Source: CATOSD01 sp965203135
Lineage (GTDB): Bacteria; Chloroflexota; Dehalococcoidia; Lucifugimonadales; CATOSD01
Length of the DNA stretch: 64,000 bases
Assembly (NCBI GenBank): GCA_965203135.1
Contig: CBDBBO010000001.1
Coordinates: forward strand, 1,488,001-1,552,000
Direction of reading: 5' to 3'
A program made the position numbers and the translations under genes. This document shows positions 1-7,319 of this stretch, one piece after another. Below the pieces are notes generated by a model, which saw nothing but the letters and a program-made list of their open reading frames with translations, was not told the DNA's origin and did no database searches. Numbering within the stretch: position 1 is the stretch's first letter; each line of letters begins with the position of its first letter.

Positions 1-464
1 TGCGTCATGCCGAACCGCGCCCCCAGCGACGCCACACGCACGTCGCACGCCAGCGCGAGCTCCAGTCCCTGGTCCAGCGCGTCGCCGGACAGCGCGGCGA
101 TGACGGGCTTCTCCACGGCGGCCACGGCCCCGGCGACCCGCAGCCCCGCGATGGCCTGCGGCAGCGCGGCGGCGTCCAGCGCCGCCAGCTCGCCGAGCGC
201 GGTGGGATCCGTCCCCGCGCAGAATACGCCGCCGAGGACCGCTCCTCTCACGGACGTTCGACCCTGGTCCGTCCCCGCGCCGGAGGCGTCGCCCTCCGCG
301 CCCAGCACCACCACCCACACCGCGTCGTCCTGCCGCACCCGCTCACACGCCTCCCGCACCTCAGACGCGACGCGCCCGTCGATCGCGTTCCCCGCGCCGG
401 CCCGCGCCAGCGTCAGCCGCGCCACCCGCCCATCCACCTCCAGCCGTATCCGCTCATAACCCAT
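1..464 (-). CDS. Enoyl-CoA hydratase/isomerase family protein, C-terminus cut by window edge
   Basis: The reverse strand from the ATG at 464 begins MGYERIRLEVDGRVARLTL and continues through the crotonase beta-strand pattern to ALACDVRVASLGARFGMT at the window edge. The late segment matches the conserved crotonase region that lines the CoA pocket and oxyanion hole, followed by the D-x-R element. About 154 residues are present of a usual 255-265. The N-terminal half is unusually rich in Ala and Gly and holds an irregular stretch around residues 50-75 in place of the usual first oxyanion-loop sequence, so the precise reaction cannot be named. A second, complete crotonase lies at 30919-31698. Confidence 0.75.
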   Translation of the reverse strand, partial: MGYERIRLEVDGRVARLTLARAGAGNAIDGRVASEVREACERVRQDDAVWVVVLGAEGDASGAGTDQGRTSVRGAVLGGVFCAGTDPTALGELAALDAAALPQAIAGLRVAGAVAAVEKPVIAALSGDALDQGLELALACDVRVASLGARFGMT

Positions 465-551
465 ACGCGGCCCTCCTCAAGTCCCTCTCCCCTCGCTCCC
501 CTGCCATCCCCGAACGCCCTCTCCCCTGCCATTCCGAGCGCCCCTTCCCTA

Positions 552-584
552 CCATTCCGAGCGTAGCCGAGGAATCTAGTGTGC
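552..584 (+). repeat. 33-bp interspersed repeat, copy 1
   Basis: The sequence CCATTCCGAGCGTAGCCGAG continues with GAATCTAGTGTGC. It recurs identically at 791-823, and its first 27 bp recur inverted at 23527-23553. A truncated copy (CTGCCATTCCGAGCG) lies just upstream near 528. The unit is a near-palindrome (ATTCC...GGAAT), like REP-type intergenic elements. Confidence 0.85.
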
Positions 585-615
585 TTGCCAGCCAACAAAC
601 CTCCCCCACCCCCCA

Positions 616-644
616 TTGACACCCCCGCACATCCGTGCTACTAT
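616..644 (+). promoter_or_regulatory. Sigma70-like promoter (TTGACA-N17-TACTAT)
   Basis: A perfect -35 hexamer at 616-621 and the -10 TACTAT at 639-644 are separated by exactly 17 bp, the spacer ending CCGTGC. An ATG follows 6 nt after the -10. Closely similar elements lie at 61238-61266 (plus) and 18862-18890 (minus). Confidence 0.6.
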
Positions 645-650
645 CTCTCC

Positions 651-764
651 ATGACGCGCCACCACCAGCCCAGCCGCCAGCCCTCCCAGCCAGTAACCCG
701 GAACGGAAAGAAACAAATAGAACAGGATGCGACAGGTTTTTTGGGTTTTTCCCCTACCTCGTAG
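651..764 (+). CDS. Possible leaderless 37-residue small protein
   Basis: The ATG at 651 lies 6 nt after the -10 of a near-consensus promoter, so a transcript would start at or next to the start codon. The product would be basic and polar, beginning MTRHHQPSRQPSQPV and ending TGFLGFSPTS. I recognise no family and there is no ribosome binding site. It sits in a 400-bp gap bounded by two copies of a 33-bp repeat. It could equally be the start of a non-coding transcript; only the promoter geometry supports it. Confidence 0.25.
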   Translation: MTRHHQPSRQPSQPVTRNGKKQIEQDATGFLGFSPTS

Positions 765-790
765 TCCCTTCCCCCTCCCTCGCTCACCTG

Positions 791-823
791 CCATTCCGAG
801 CGTAGCCGAGGAATCTAGTGTGC
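791..823 (+). repeat. 33-bp interspersed repeat, copy 2
   Basis: Identical over 33 bp to 552-584, and followed by CTGCCCTGAGCCTACCGAAG, a second module also seen near 18790 and 57075. It lies about 50 bp downstream of the khpB stop codon. Confidence 0.85.
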
Positions 824-871
824 CTGCCCTGAGCCTACCGAAGGGGTGAAGGTGAACGTGTGTGGTGCCCC

Positions 872-1507
872 CTACCGCGCCCGCACGATCACCTTCCGCT
901 CGTCGCCCGCCCCCGTGCTCTGCGTGGTCACATCCGCGTGGTCCGACAGCGTGATGTGGATGATGCGCCGCTCGTTGGGAGGCATCGGCTCCAGCGTGAT
1001 GGAGCGCCCGGAGGCCGCCACGCGCCGGGCCACGCGCTGCGCGAGGTTGGCCAGCGAGTCGTTGCGACGCCTCTGGTAGCCCTCCACGTCCAGCGTCAGG
1101 TTCACCCGCTCGCCCAGCTTGCGCCCCGCGATGAACTTGACCATGAACTGGAGCGCCCGCAGCGTCTCGCCCCTGCGGCCTATCAAAAGCCCGGAGTCGT
1201 CGCCCGCTATCTCGAAGATAGGCCCCTCGTCCTCGCTCTCGGCCTGCCGCAGGCTCACCACCGCGGACACGCCCAGGTTGGTGAGCACCTGCTGCAGGAT
1301 CTCGGTGGTCACCGTCACCAGCTCGGACCGCTGCTCCAGCAGCGTGACCCTTACCCTGGCCGGCTCGCTTCCGATTCCCATGAAGCCGGCCTTGCCGCGG
1401 CTAACGACGTCTATTTCTACTTCTGCGCGCTCTGCGTCTAGCTCCCTTAGAGCGAGCTCGATTGCCTCTTCCGGTGTCTTGGCCGACGTTTCTATCTGTC
1501 GTCTCAT
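872..1507 (-). CDS. khpB: RNA-binding protein KhpB (Jag/EloR): Jag-N, KH and R3H domains
   Basis: The 211-residue product shows the Jag N-terminal domain (residues 1-50, with KTPEEAIELAL and SRGKAGFMGIG), a KH domain with the loop GLLIGRRGETLRALQF near residue 110, and a C-terminal R3H domain with the NERRIIHITL strand. In other bacteria this protein pairs with KhpA, binds RNA and influences cell elongation and sporulation. The start at 1507 follows a GGAG 11 nt upstream and begins directly with the conserved Jag-N sequence. Its first 107 bp overlap the 3 end of yidC in another frame. It is the last gene of the rpmH-rnpA-yidD-yidC cluster, its usual genomic place. Confidence 0.93.
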   Translation of the reverse strand: MRRQIETSAKTPEEAIELALRELDAERAEVEIDVVSRGKAGFMGIGSEPARVRVTLLEQRSELVTVTTEILQQVLTNLGVSAVVSLRQAESEDEGPIFEIAGDDSGLLIGRRGETLRALQFMVKFIAGRKLGERVNLTLDVEGYQRRRNDSLANLAQRVARRVAASGRSITLEPMPPNERRIIHITLSDHADVTTQSTGAGDERKVIVRAR

Positions 1508-2330
1508 CGCTTGCAGTCTCCTCCGCTGACGCCGCCAGCGCCGGGGCCGCCGCCTGCTGGGGCTGCGGCTGTGGCTGTCCCCGGCGGATTATGAAAGTGA
1601 AGATCGAGGTTATCGGCTCCCAGCCGGTCACGAACCCCTGGATGACCACGCCCACCGCGTTCGATACCACCCAGTAGATGGCCAGCCCGCTGGGGAACTG
1701 CATCGTGAAGAAGCCGAACATGATCGGCATCATCCACAGCATCATCCGGTTGGTGGACGCCTGCCGCGGGTCCGCAGACGGCATCGCGGTCATCTTCTGC
1801 ACCAGGTACATCGACGCGCCCACCAGTATGGGCAGCACCGGCGTCCGGTCGGGCAGCGCCAGGTCCAGCCACAGGAACGAGCTGTTCAGCGGTATCACCT
1901 GGTGCACCTGCGGCAGCCAGGAGTAGAGATGGCCGGACAGCCCTATCAGCCTGTCCGGCGCCGCCGGCAGCGTCTGCAATATCGCTTGGTAAAGCCCGAT
2001 CCAGATGGGGAACTGGATCACCAGCGGCCCGAGGCACCCTATCGGGTTCACCCCGTTCTCCTTGTACAGCCGCATGGTCTCCTGGGTTACCCGCTGCCGG
2101 TCCTTGGAGTACTTCTCCTGTATCTCCTTCACCTTCGGCTGTATGGCGTTCATCGCCTTGAGCTGCCGGCTCTGCCGCACCGTGAGCGGAAACATCACCA
2201 CCCGCACCAGGATCGTGAAGATGAGTATGCTCACCCCGAAGCTGTTGAAGAAGAGGTAGTACAGCATCACCAGGCTGTTGATCATCGGCCTGATGATGAC
2301 TGAGTTCCATATGTCGATTATGATTTCCAA
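1401..2330 (-). CDS. yidC: Membrane protein insertase YidC (Oxa1 family)
   Basis: The 309-residue product is the short Gram-positive/Chloroflexota form without the large periplasmic domain of E. coli YidC. Five hydrophobic segments are visible. The first ends in ILVRVVMFPLT, holding the Arg of the hydrophilic groove, and is followed by the cytoplasmic hairpin (IQPKVKEIQEKY). NPIGCLGPLVIQFPIWIGLYQ and PSGLAIYWVVSNAVG are classic family motifs. The start is TTG. The tail is Gln/Pro/Ala-rich and ends in about 20 residues that are mostly Arg, Asn and Ser, suited to binding ribosomal RNA. This tail is encoded in the stretch that also encodes the KhpB N-terminus. Confidence 0.95.
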   Translation of the reverse strand: MEIIIDIWNSVIIRPMINSLVMLYYLFFNSFGVSILIFTILVRVVMFPLTVRQSRQLKAMNAIQPKVKEIQEKYSKDRQRVTQETMRLYKENGVNPIGCLGPLVIQFPIWIGLYQAILQTLPAAPDRLIGLSGHLYSWLPQVHQVIPLNSSFLWLDLALPDRTPVLPILVGASMYLVQKMTAMPSADPRQASTNRMMLWMMPIMFGFFTMQFPSGLAIYWVVSNAVGVVIQGFVTGWEPITSIFTFIIRRGQPQPQPQQAAAPALAASAEETASDETTDRNVGQDTGRGNRARSKGARRRARRSRNRRR

Positions 2331-2348
2331 GTAAACGGTCCTGCCGCG

Positions 2349-3506
2349 CTAGCAGGCGGCGGCCTGTCCCCGCTGCGTGGGGCTGTCCTGGTTGGTGAAG
2401 TGTACCCACTCTTCGTCGGGATTGCCATTCGGCTTCACCCTCAGCGCCCGTATGGAGTGGTCGCGCGCCCCGAAGTAGATGAAGTCCCCCTGCGCCACCA
2501 CGGGCGTCCGTATCTCCTCGTTCACGTTGCAGGCGTCCAGCACGGAGCCGCCCATGCCGATGAGCCGCACCCTGCCGTCCGTGGACGCCAGCGCGATCAT
2601 CGAGCCCGACACCACCGCCGGCGAGCCGACTATCGGTCCCTCCGTCTCCACCGTCCACAGCAGGTTGCCGGTGTCGGCGTTCAGCGCGTACAGGTTGCCG
2701 TCCAGCGACGGCGCCAGTATCACGTCGCCGTGCACAATCGGGCGCGCCCAGTACCAGTTGCTGGCTCCCTCGAAACGCCACTCCTCCACGCCCGTTCTGG
2801 CGTTGAGGGCGTAGAAAGAGCCGTCGAACGCCCCCACGTACACCCGGCCCCCGTAAACGACGGGAGAGGCCGCCACAGCGCCGCTGGCGGCGAATTTCCA
2901 CTGCTGGGAGCCGTCGTGCAGCGCGACGGCGTACACGCTGTGGTCCAGCGAGCCGAAGTAGGCCACGCCGTCCCTCACCGCGGGCGTGGACCACACCTTC
3001 CCGCCCGTGAGGAATCGCCATCGCTCCGAACCGTCCTCGGTCTCCAACGCGTACACGTAGCCATCGGACCTGCCGATCAGAACGAGGCCGTCGGCCACGG
3101 CGGGCCCGCCCACTATTCCACGCTGCCCAGGCTCGTCGTCGCGGTCTCCCAACGGCTCGTTCCACCTGTCGCGGCCGTCCAGCGCTATCGCGTATAGCCT
3201 GTCGTCGTAGCCGCCCACGTACAGCGTGTCCCCCTCCAGCACCGGCGTGCCGTAGACGGCGTGGTACTGCTCCTCCTCACCCTGGAGAGGAAACCGCCAC
3301 TTGGTGGAGCCATCGTCTACGCTGATCGCCCTCACCTCGCCCTCGGACGTGCCGATGTAGAGCGTGTCGTCGTCCACTACGCCCCCCGACCATCCCTCAG
3401 GCACCGCGATCCTGCCGCAGCCCGCGAGCGCCAGCAGCGCGAGCACCGCCAGCGCGAGTAGCGCGAGGCGGGAGTGGAAGTGTCTTGGCGTTCGCAACGG
3501 ACTCAT
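2349..3506 (-). CDS. PQQ-like (BamB-type) beta-propeller lipoprotein inside the yidD-yidC operon
   Basis: I place the start at 3506: it overlaps the yidD stop codon (ATGA) and gives a clear lipoprotein signal, a Leu/Ala-rich segment ending LALAGCGRIAV with the lipidated Cys near residue 26. The rest is about seven repeats of the PQQ-enzyme/BamB type, each like YVGGYDDRLYAIALDG or VYVGAFDGSFYALNARTG followed by EWRFEG. The 385-residue length fits an exported seven- or eight-bladed propeller. No catalytic or PQQ-ligand residues can be assigned, so it is probably a scaffold. Its place directly before yidC suggests a role in membrane-protein or surface assembly, by inference only. Confidence 0.85.
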   Translation of the reverse strand: MSPLRTPRHFHSRLALLALAVLALLALAGCGRIAVPEGWSGGVVDDDTLYIGTSEGEVRAISVDDGSTKWRFPLQGEEEQYHAVYGTPVLEGDTLYVGGYDDRLYAIALDGRDRWNEPLGDRDDEPGQRGIVGGPAVADGLVLIGRSDGYVYALETEDGSERWRFLTGGKVWSTPAVRDGVAYFGSLDHSVYAVALHDGSQQWKFAASGAVAASPVVYGGRVYVGAFDGSFYALNARTGVEEWRFEGASNWYWARPIVHGDVILAPSLDGNLYALNADTGNLLWTVETEGPIVGSPAVVSGSMIALASTDGRVRLIGMGGSVLDACNVNEEIRTPVVAQGDFIYFGARDHSIRALRVKPNGNPDEEWVHFTNQDSPTQRGQAAAC

Positions 3507-3721
3507 GGGAGCGGCACCGGATCGTAACCGCGCCCGCCGAAGGGACGGCAGCGCGCCAGCCGCCTGGCCCCGAGCCACACGCCCCTGGCCGCGCCGTGCG
3601 CGTATATGGCCTCGTAGGCGTAGCTGGAGCACGATGGGGAGAAGCGGCAGCGTCCGCCCACGTACGGGGACAAAGCCGACTGGTAGAAGCGAATCGCCCA
3701 CAGCGCGAGAGTGCGCATCAC
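3503..3721 (-). CDS. yidD: Membrane protein insertion efficiency factor YidD
   Basis: The 72-residue protein contains the family signature YQSALSPYVGGRCRFSPSCSSYAYEAI and later WLGARRLARCRPFGGRGYDPVP. The conserved Cys residues and the amphipathic N-terminal helix are present. YidD assists YidC-dependent insertion at the inner face of the membrane. It overlaps rnpA upstream by 4 bp (ATGA) and the propeller lipoprotein downstream by 4 bp, indicating translational coupling through the operon. Confidence 0.95.
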   Translation of the reverse strand: MMRTLALWAIRFYQSALSPYVGGRCRFSPSCSSYAYEAIYAHGAARGVWLGARRLARCRPFGGRGYDPVPLP

Positions 3722-4107
3722 GCCCCCCGCGCGCCCGAACGCTGTTCGGAACCGGCATGGGCGGGCGTTTCGCGGTGAGGGCGCAATAGCTTGGCCCGCT
3801 TGAACAGATTGGTCATGGAGCGCTCTAGTTCGTGGTAGTCCGCGCCTCCGGCGCCGGCGCGGGCGATAAGCAAGATGTCCCAGCCGGGACTGACGTCGCT
3901 CAGTCGGGCCGCCTCCCGGAGCCGGCGCTTCACCCTGTTGCGGGTGACGGCGTTGCCGACGCGCTTGCTCACCGAGAAGCCGAACCTGGCAAGGTCCAGG
4001 CCGTTGGCGCGCGTAACGAGCACGAGCAGCCTACCGGGCCAGCTGCGCCCCTCGCGACGCACCAGCGCGAAGTCCCTGGACTTCCTGAGGCGTTGCTCAC
4101 GGCGCAT
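3718..4107 (-). CDS. rnpA: Ribonuclease P protein component
   Basis: The 129-residue basic protein starts MRREQRLRKSRDFALVRREG and carries the RNase P signature FSVSKRVGNAVTRNRVKRRL. With the rnpB RNA, which is not in the window, it trims the 5 leader of pre-tRNA. It follows rpmH by 63 bp and overlaps yidD. The C-terminal extension after LLRPHRETPA is low in complexity and probably disordered. Confidence 0.96.
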   Translation of the reverse strand: MRREQRLRKSRDFALVRREGRSWPGRLLVLVTRANGLDLARFGFSVSKRVGNAVTRNRVKRRLREAARLSDVSPGWDILLIARAGAGGADYHELERSMTNLFKRAKLLRPHRETPAHAGSEQRSGARGA

Positions 4108-4170
4108 GATGCCGCCTGGCTGCGCACAAGCCGGGTACAGGCTCGGCCAGTGCGCCGCTCCCCCGCGGCG

Positions 4171-4308
4171 TCACACCGTGAGGCGATGCCTGCCCTTGAA
4201 CATGCGCCGCTTCAGGACGTTGCGTCCGGCTTTGGTGCTCATGCGCGCCCTGAAGCCGTGAACGCGCGCGCGCCGTCGTTTTTTTGGCTGATAGGTTCGT
4301 TTCGGCAT
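4171..4308 (-). CDS. rpmH: 50S ribosomal protein L34
   Basis: The 45-residue product starts MPKRTYQPKKRRRARVHGFR and ends FKGRHRLTV, the typical L34 sequence and length. The start at 4308 fits the conserved N-terminus; the reading frame extends 16 codons further upstream but those codons are not L34-like. It is the first gene of the rnpA-yidD-yidC-khpB operon. dnaA, often divergent from rpmH, is not adjacent here. Confidence 0.97.
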   Translation of the reverse strand: MPKRTYQPKKRRRARVHGFRARMSTKAGRNVLKRRMFKGRHRLTV

Positions 4309-4359
4309 GGTTGAATAGTCCGGTTTCGCGGGCCGCGGATCGGCCCGTCCAATCAACGA

Positions 4360-4388
4360 ATTATAGCTATTGCTCGCAACCGGGTCAA
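4360..4388 (-). promoter_or_regulatory. Promoter of the rpmH operon (TTGACC-N17-TATAAT)
   Basis: On the minus strand the -35 TTGACC (4383-4388) and the perfect -10 TATAAT (4360-4365) are separated by 17 bp. The leader to the rpmH start is about 45 nt. Confidence 0.8.
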
Positions 4389-4407
4389 TTGAGATTGCGG
4401 TCAGGGA

Positions 4408-4791
4408 TCAACCGTCCAGGAGGCCCTCCAGCTTGGCTATGAACTGCCCGACGCGATCCAGGTGATGCCGTACCATTTCGACGTCGAACGCATTCTCATA
4501 GAAGTTGCCGTGAAGGTAGTAGGCGCTCGCAAAGAGGCTGTGGATGTCCGGGTCTCCGACCTCGTTGGTCAAGTCCCTGATGCCTGTCCAGAGGTCACGA
4601 TGGGCGTTGTGGGGCCAGCCTCGCGCCTGCGCGGCGGCCTTTACCATCTGCGCGGCGGCTCCCCAACCCTTCTCCGACGCCTGGCGCAGGTCGCCGGCGT
4701 CGAACTCGGCGCGGGCTTGCGCCAGCAACTGGCGGCCGGCCTCCCGGTAGGTTGCGACTTGTGAGACCACGGGTTCCTCCCTGAGCGTCAT
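4408..4791 (-). CDS. PaREP1/HEPN-like small helical protein (copy 1)
   Basis: The 127-residue, all-helical product has the core DAGDLRQASEKGWGAAAQM, then ARGWPHNAHRDLW, then YYLHGNFYENAFD and a C-terminal helix. The same landmarks occur in the proteins at 28097-28462 and, more weakly, 53528-53929, so I group them as one family resembling PaREP1, which I believe is a HEPN-superfamily family. The canonical HEPN RNase motif R-x4-6-H is not obvious, although ARGWPHNAH lies in a comparable place. ATG at 4791 is chosen; a GTG seven codons further in is an alternative. No nucleotidyltransferase partner is adjacent. Confidence 0.7.
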   Translation of the reverse strand: MTLREEPVVSQVATYREAGRQLLAQARAEFDAGDLRQASEKGWGAAAQMVKAAAQARGWPHNAHRDLWTGIRDLTNEVGDPDIHSLFASAYYLHGNFYENAFDVEMVRHHLDRVGQFIAKLEGLLDG

Positions 4792-4949
4792 TGTACCACA
4801 GCCGATCAATATCACAGGTGCATGAATGAGTCTCACCAACGGTGAGCACTTACAGCCATCCTCCGCCGCTGTACACGCTCGCCCCAATGTCCTACCATCA
4901 CAGGCGAGGCGGCGGACGACACCAAACGACACTTCCCGGAGCGTACAGC

Positions 4950-5990
4950 GTGACGGCAGATTGTTCGGCCAGGCTCGGCATAACGGCGGCCGCGATAGCG
5001 CTGACGGCGGCGCTGCTCATGGCCTGCGCTTCGGTTGGCGAATCACGGGAGGCTTGCGTGGACAACGATAGAGTACTCAAGCTGGGATTCTACGCCTACT
5101 TCTCGCCCATCAGCTACAGCGTGGACGAAGCGCCGGGTTCGCCCGGGTTCGACGATCATCGGGGATACGAGGCCGACCTGCTGAGCGCGCTCGAAGCCAT
5201 GCAAAGCGTAGGCGTGTCCTTCACCCGGCGCGGCATCGCCGCTTGGGACGACATCTGGCTGGCATCGGCAAGCTCTGAGTTCGACGTAATCGGGGGCGGG
5301 ATCACCATTCTGGACTCCCGCACCCGTGATTCCGAGGGCAAAGAGGCGGTCGTCTTCACGTCGGGACACGTCACCTTCCGCCAGTCGCTGCTGACGCGCG
5401 CGGAGGACGCGAGCCGCTTCGCCGGCTACGAAGCCCTCACCGGCGACGTCCGCGTGGGCGTGCTGGCCGACACTACCGGCGAGGCGCGCCTGCTTCAACT
5501 GACCGGCCTTGCCGATGCGGACGGCGTGTTGGCCGCGGGCGTGAGCGTCGACACGCCGCAGGGCGAGGTCGTCGCGGACGGCAGCCCGGCCTACGTGATA
5601 ACGGCCGCGTCGGAGTCCGACGTGCTGGCCGCGAGACGCCTTCTCCGCCCACCCTCCGACAGCATGCCGCAGGTGGTGTATCTGGGCGACGAACTGGGCG
5701 AGTCCGAACTACTGGACGCCCTCTCGGCGGGAAGCATAGACGCGCTCGCCAGGGGCGAGATAGGCAATCGAGGCGCTGCGCACGCCCATGGTGAATCGTT
5801 CGCGGTAGCGCTCCTCGACGACGCCGTGGAAAGCGGCGGCTTCACGCTCGCGGCCAAAGACGCGGAGTTGGCGTCCTGCCTGAGCGACAGGCTGGGCTAC
5901 CTGACGGACGGCATGAACATAGGCTACGCAGAATGGCTTGCGGATCCGGCCGTGTTCATGCGCCGCGCCGAAGCGTGGAAGGGAGACTAG
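4950..5990 (+). CDS. Solute-binding lipoprotein, bacterial extracellular family 3-like
   Basis: After a lipoprotein signal (TAAAIALTAALLMACAS, Cys near residue 26) the protein reads LKLGFYAYFSPISYSVDEAPG and later GYEADLLSALEAMQ, WDDIWLASASSEFDVIGGG and FTSGHVTFRQSLL, the order expected of a family 3 binding protein for amino acids or similar polar solutes. The C-terminal half (ALLDDAVESGGFTLAAKDAE) forms the second lobe. I choose the GTG at 4950 because it sits 8 nt after GGAG and yields a compact signal peptide; the frame is open from 4842. No permease or ATPase gene is adjacent. An IS element lies 10 bp after its stop codon. Confidence 0.75.
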   Translation: MTADCSARLGITAAAIALTAALLMACASVGESREACVDNDRVLKLGFYAYFSPISYSVDEAPGSPGFDDHRGYEADLLSALEAMQSVGVSFTRRGIAAWDDIWLASASSEFDVIGGGITILDSRTRDSEGKEAVVFTSGHVTFRQSLLTRAEDASRFAGYEALTGDVRVGVLADTTGEARLLQLTGLADADGVLAAGVSVDTPQGEVVADGSPAYVITAASESDVLAARRLLRPPSDSMPQVVYLGDELGESELLDALSAGSIDALARGEIGNRGAAHAHGESFAVALLDDAVESGGFTLAAKDAELASCLSDRLGYLTDGMNIGYAEWLADPAVFMRRAEAWKGD

Positions 5991-6000
5991 GCCTCCACCT
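5991..6000 (+). repeat. Target-site duplication, left copy (GCCTCCACCT)
   Basis: This 10-bp sequence immediately left of the IS is repeated exactly at 7231-7240, the duplication length expected for ISAs1-family insertion. Confidence 0.9.
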
Positions 6001-7230
6001 CAGGGCAATCGCATACTAACTTGTGCGTAGCACCTTGAGCAGGTAGTTCTCATTCCAGCCGGCCCTTTTGCGTTTGCCCCGTATGCTGGCCTTCAGCGTG
6101 GTTTCGCGCCTGAGCATGTTCATCGCCATGCGGCGCAGCGTAGAGAAGTTCTCGGCAGCGTTGCCCTTTCTCACCCGGCAATTGTCCTCCCCGAAGGTCA
6201 CGTCCAGCACCCAGTGCACCGAGTTCTCTATGCCCCAATGCCCCCTCACCGCCGCGAGCATCCGCTCGGCTTGCGCCGGCAGACTGGATATGTAGTAGCG
6301 CACTTCCTTCGACGTATTGCCGTCTATGAGCCGCTCAGACTCCACCATCGCCACGCTTGTGAGATTCACCCATTCCCGATCCTCGTTCACGTACCCGACG
6401 CAGTCCGGGTCCCAGACCATCCAGCACCGCCTTGTCTCAATTCGACCATGGCCTGTGTCCACAGTCTCGATAAAGTCGTGCTTCATGTCGGCGAAGTCGG
6501 TCTTGCGCCCATGGGCGAATATCTCCACTACGTCCTCGTACAATCGGGGTTGATTTTCCTTTAACGCCAGCACGTAGTCCGCTTTTTGCTCGATTATCTT
6601 CTCGACGACCTTCTTTTGACACCCCATCGCGTCTATAGTCACCGTGGAACCGGACACGTCGAGCGTCTTGAGCAGTCGAGGTATCGCCGTTATCTCGTTG
6701 GAACGGTCGTCCACCTTGAGTTGCCCGAGTATCATCGAGTTGCTCTGCGCCCATGCGCTCACCAGGTGCGTGGGGCGAACGCCCCCGGTCCGGTCCGCCG
6801 AACCGCGCAACGCCTTGCCGTCTATCGCGACCACCTTGCCCTTGGTGATCTCGCTGACGGCCGCTATCCAGTGGGTGAAGCACTGCTGGAACTGTTCGGG
6901 GTCCAGCACGGAGAAGACCCTGCCGAAGGTGTCGTGGGAAGGTATGCCGTCGGGTATGTCGAGCAGACTTTCGAACCACTGCCTCTTGGAATTGCAGAAC
7001 ATCTCCACGTCGGTCCAGGAGTCTGCGCCGCCCAGCACCGCGCAGATGGCCATGAAGACGACGTTGCCCAGTTCGTGCCGCTTGGCGCGGCTATCCCTGG
7101 GGTCTTCGAGATTCGAGAGCTGTTTTAGCAGGTTCGATGCGAAAACGGGGTTCACGTGGCCGCCTCCTATGCTGTACTGGCCACGATTCTACACGTGATC
7201 TTGGAATGAGTTTAGTATGCGATTGCCCTG
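6001..7230 (-). mobile_element. Complete ISAs1-family insertion sequence, 1230 bp
   Basis: The ends are perfect 19-bp inverted repeats: CAGGGCAATCGCATACTAA at 6001-6019 and its reverse complement at 7212-7230. They are flanked by an exact 10-bp direct repeat, GCCTCCACCT. A single intact transposase fills the interior. Perfect ends, an exact duplication and an undamaged gene indicate a recent and probably still active copy. Before insertion the site was the short intergenic stretch just after the solute-binding protein stop codon. Confidence 0.95.
6016..7155 (-). CDS. ISAs1-family DDE transposase
   Basis: The 379-residue protein begins with the family N-terminus (LSNLEDPRDSRAKRHELGNV) and DGIPSHDTFGRVFSVLDPE. 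The catalytic core shows VVAIDGKALRGS (first Asp), VTIDAMGCQKKVVEKI (second Asp) and HWGIENSVHWVLDVTFGED (Glu). Length and motifs match ISAs1 transposases. The stop codon lies just inside the left inverted repeat and there is no frameshift. Confidence 0.96.
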   Translation of the reverse strand: MNPVFASNLLKQLSNLEDPRDSRAKRHELGNVVFMAICAVLGGADSWTDVEMFCNSKRQWFESLLDIPDGIPSHDTFGRVFSVLDPEQFQQCFTHWIAAVSEITKGKVVAIDGKALRGSADRTGGVRPTHLVSAWAQSNSMILGQLKVDDRSNEITAIPRLLKTLDVSGSTVTIDAMGCQKKVVEKIIEQKADYVLALKENQPRLYEDVVEIFAHGRKTDFADMKHDFIETVDTGHGRIETRRCWMVWDPDCVGYVNEDREWVNLTSVAMVESERLIDGNTSKEVRYYISSLPAQAERMLAAVRGHWGIENSVHWVLDVTFGEDNCRVRKGNAAENFSTLRRMAMNMLRRETTLKASIRGKRKRAGWNENYLLKVLRTS

Positions 7231-7240
7231 GCCTCCACCT
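7231..7240 (+). repeat. Target-site duplication, right copy (GCCTCCACCT)
   Basis: Exact repeat of 5991-6000, directly abutting the right inverted repeat of the IS. Confidence 0.9.
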
Positions 7241-7319
7241 ACGCTCAACTAGCCACTGGCCGCCTTAGGTGGTATTCTTTAGCACATTCTCGCTTCCCAA
7301 AGGGGGTTCGGGCGCTTAG

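Noticed and set aside
1504..3165. 553-residue minus-strand ORF rich in Arg and Gly
   Set aside because: It overlaps yidC and the propeller gene in another frame and its composition is that of a GC-rich shadow; both overlapped genes have clear families.
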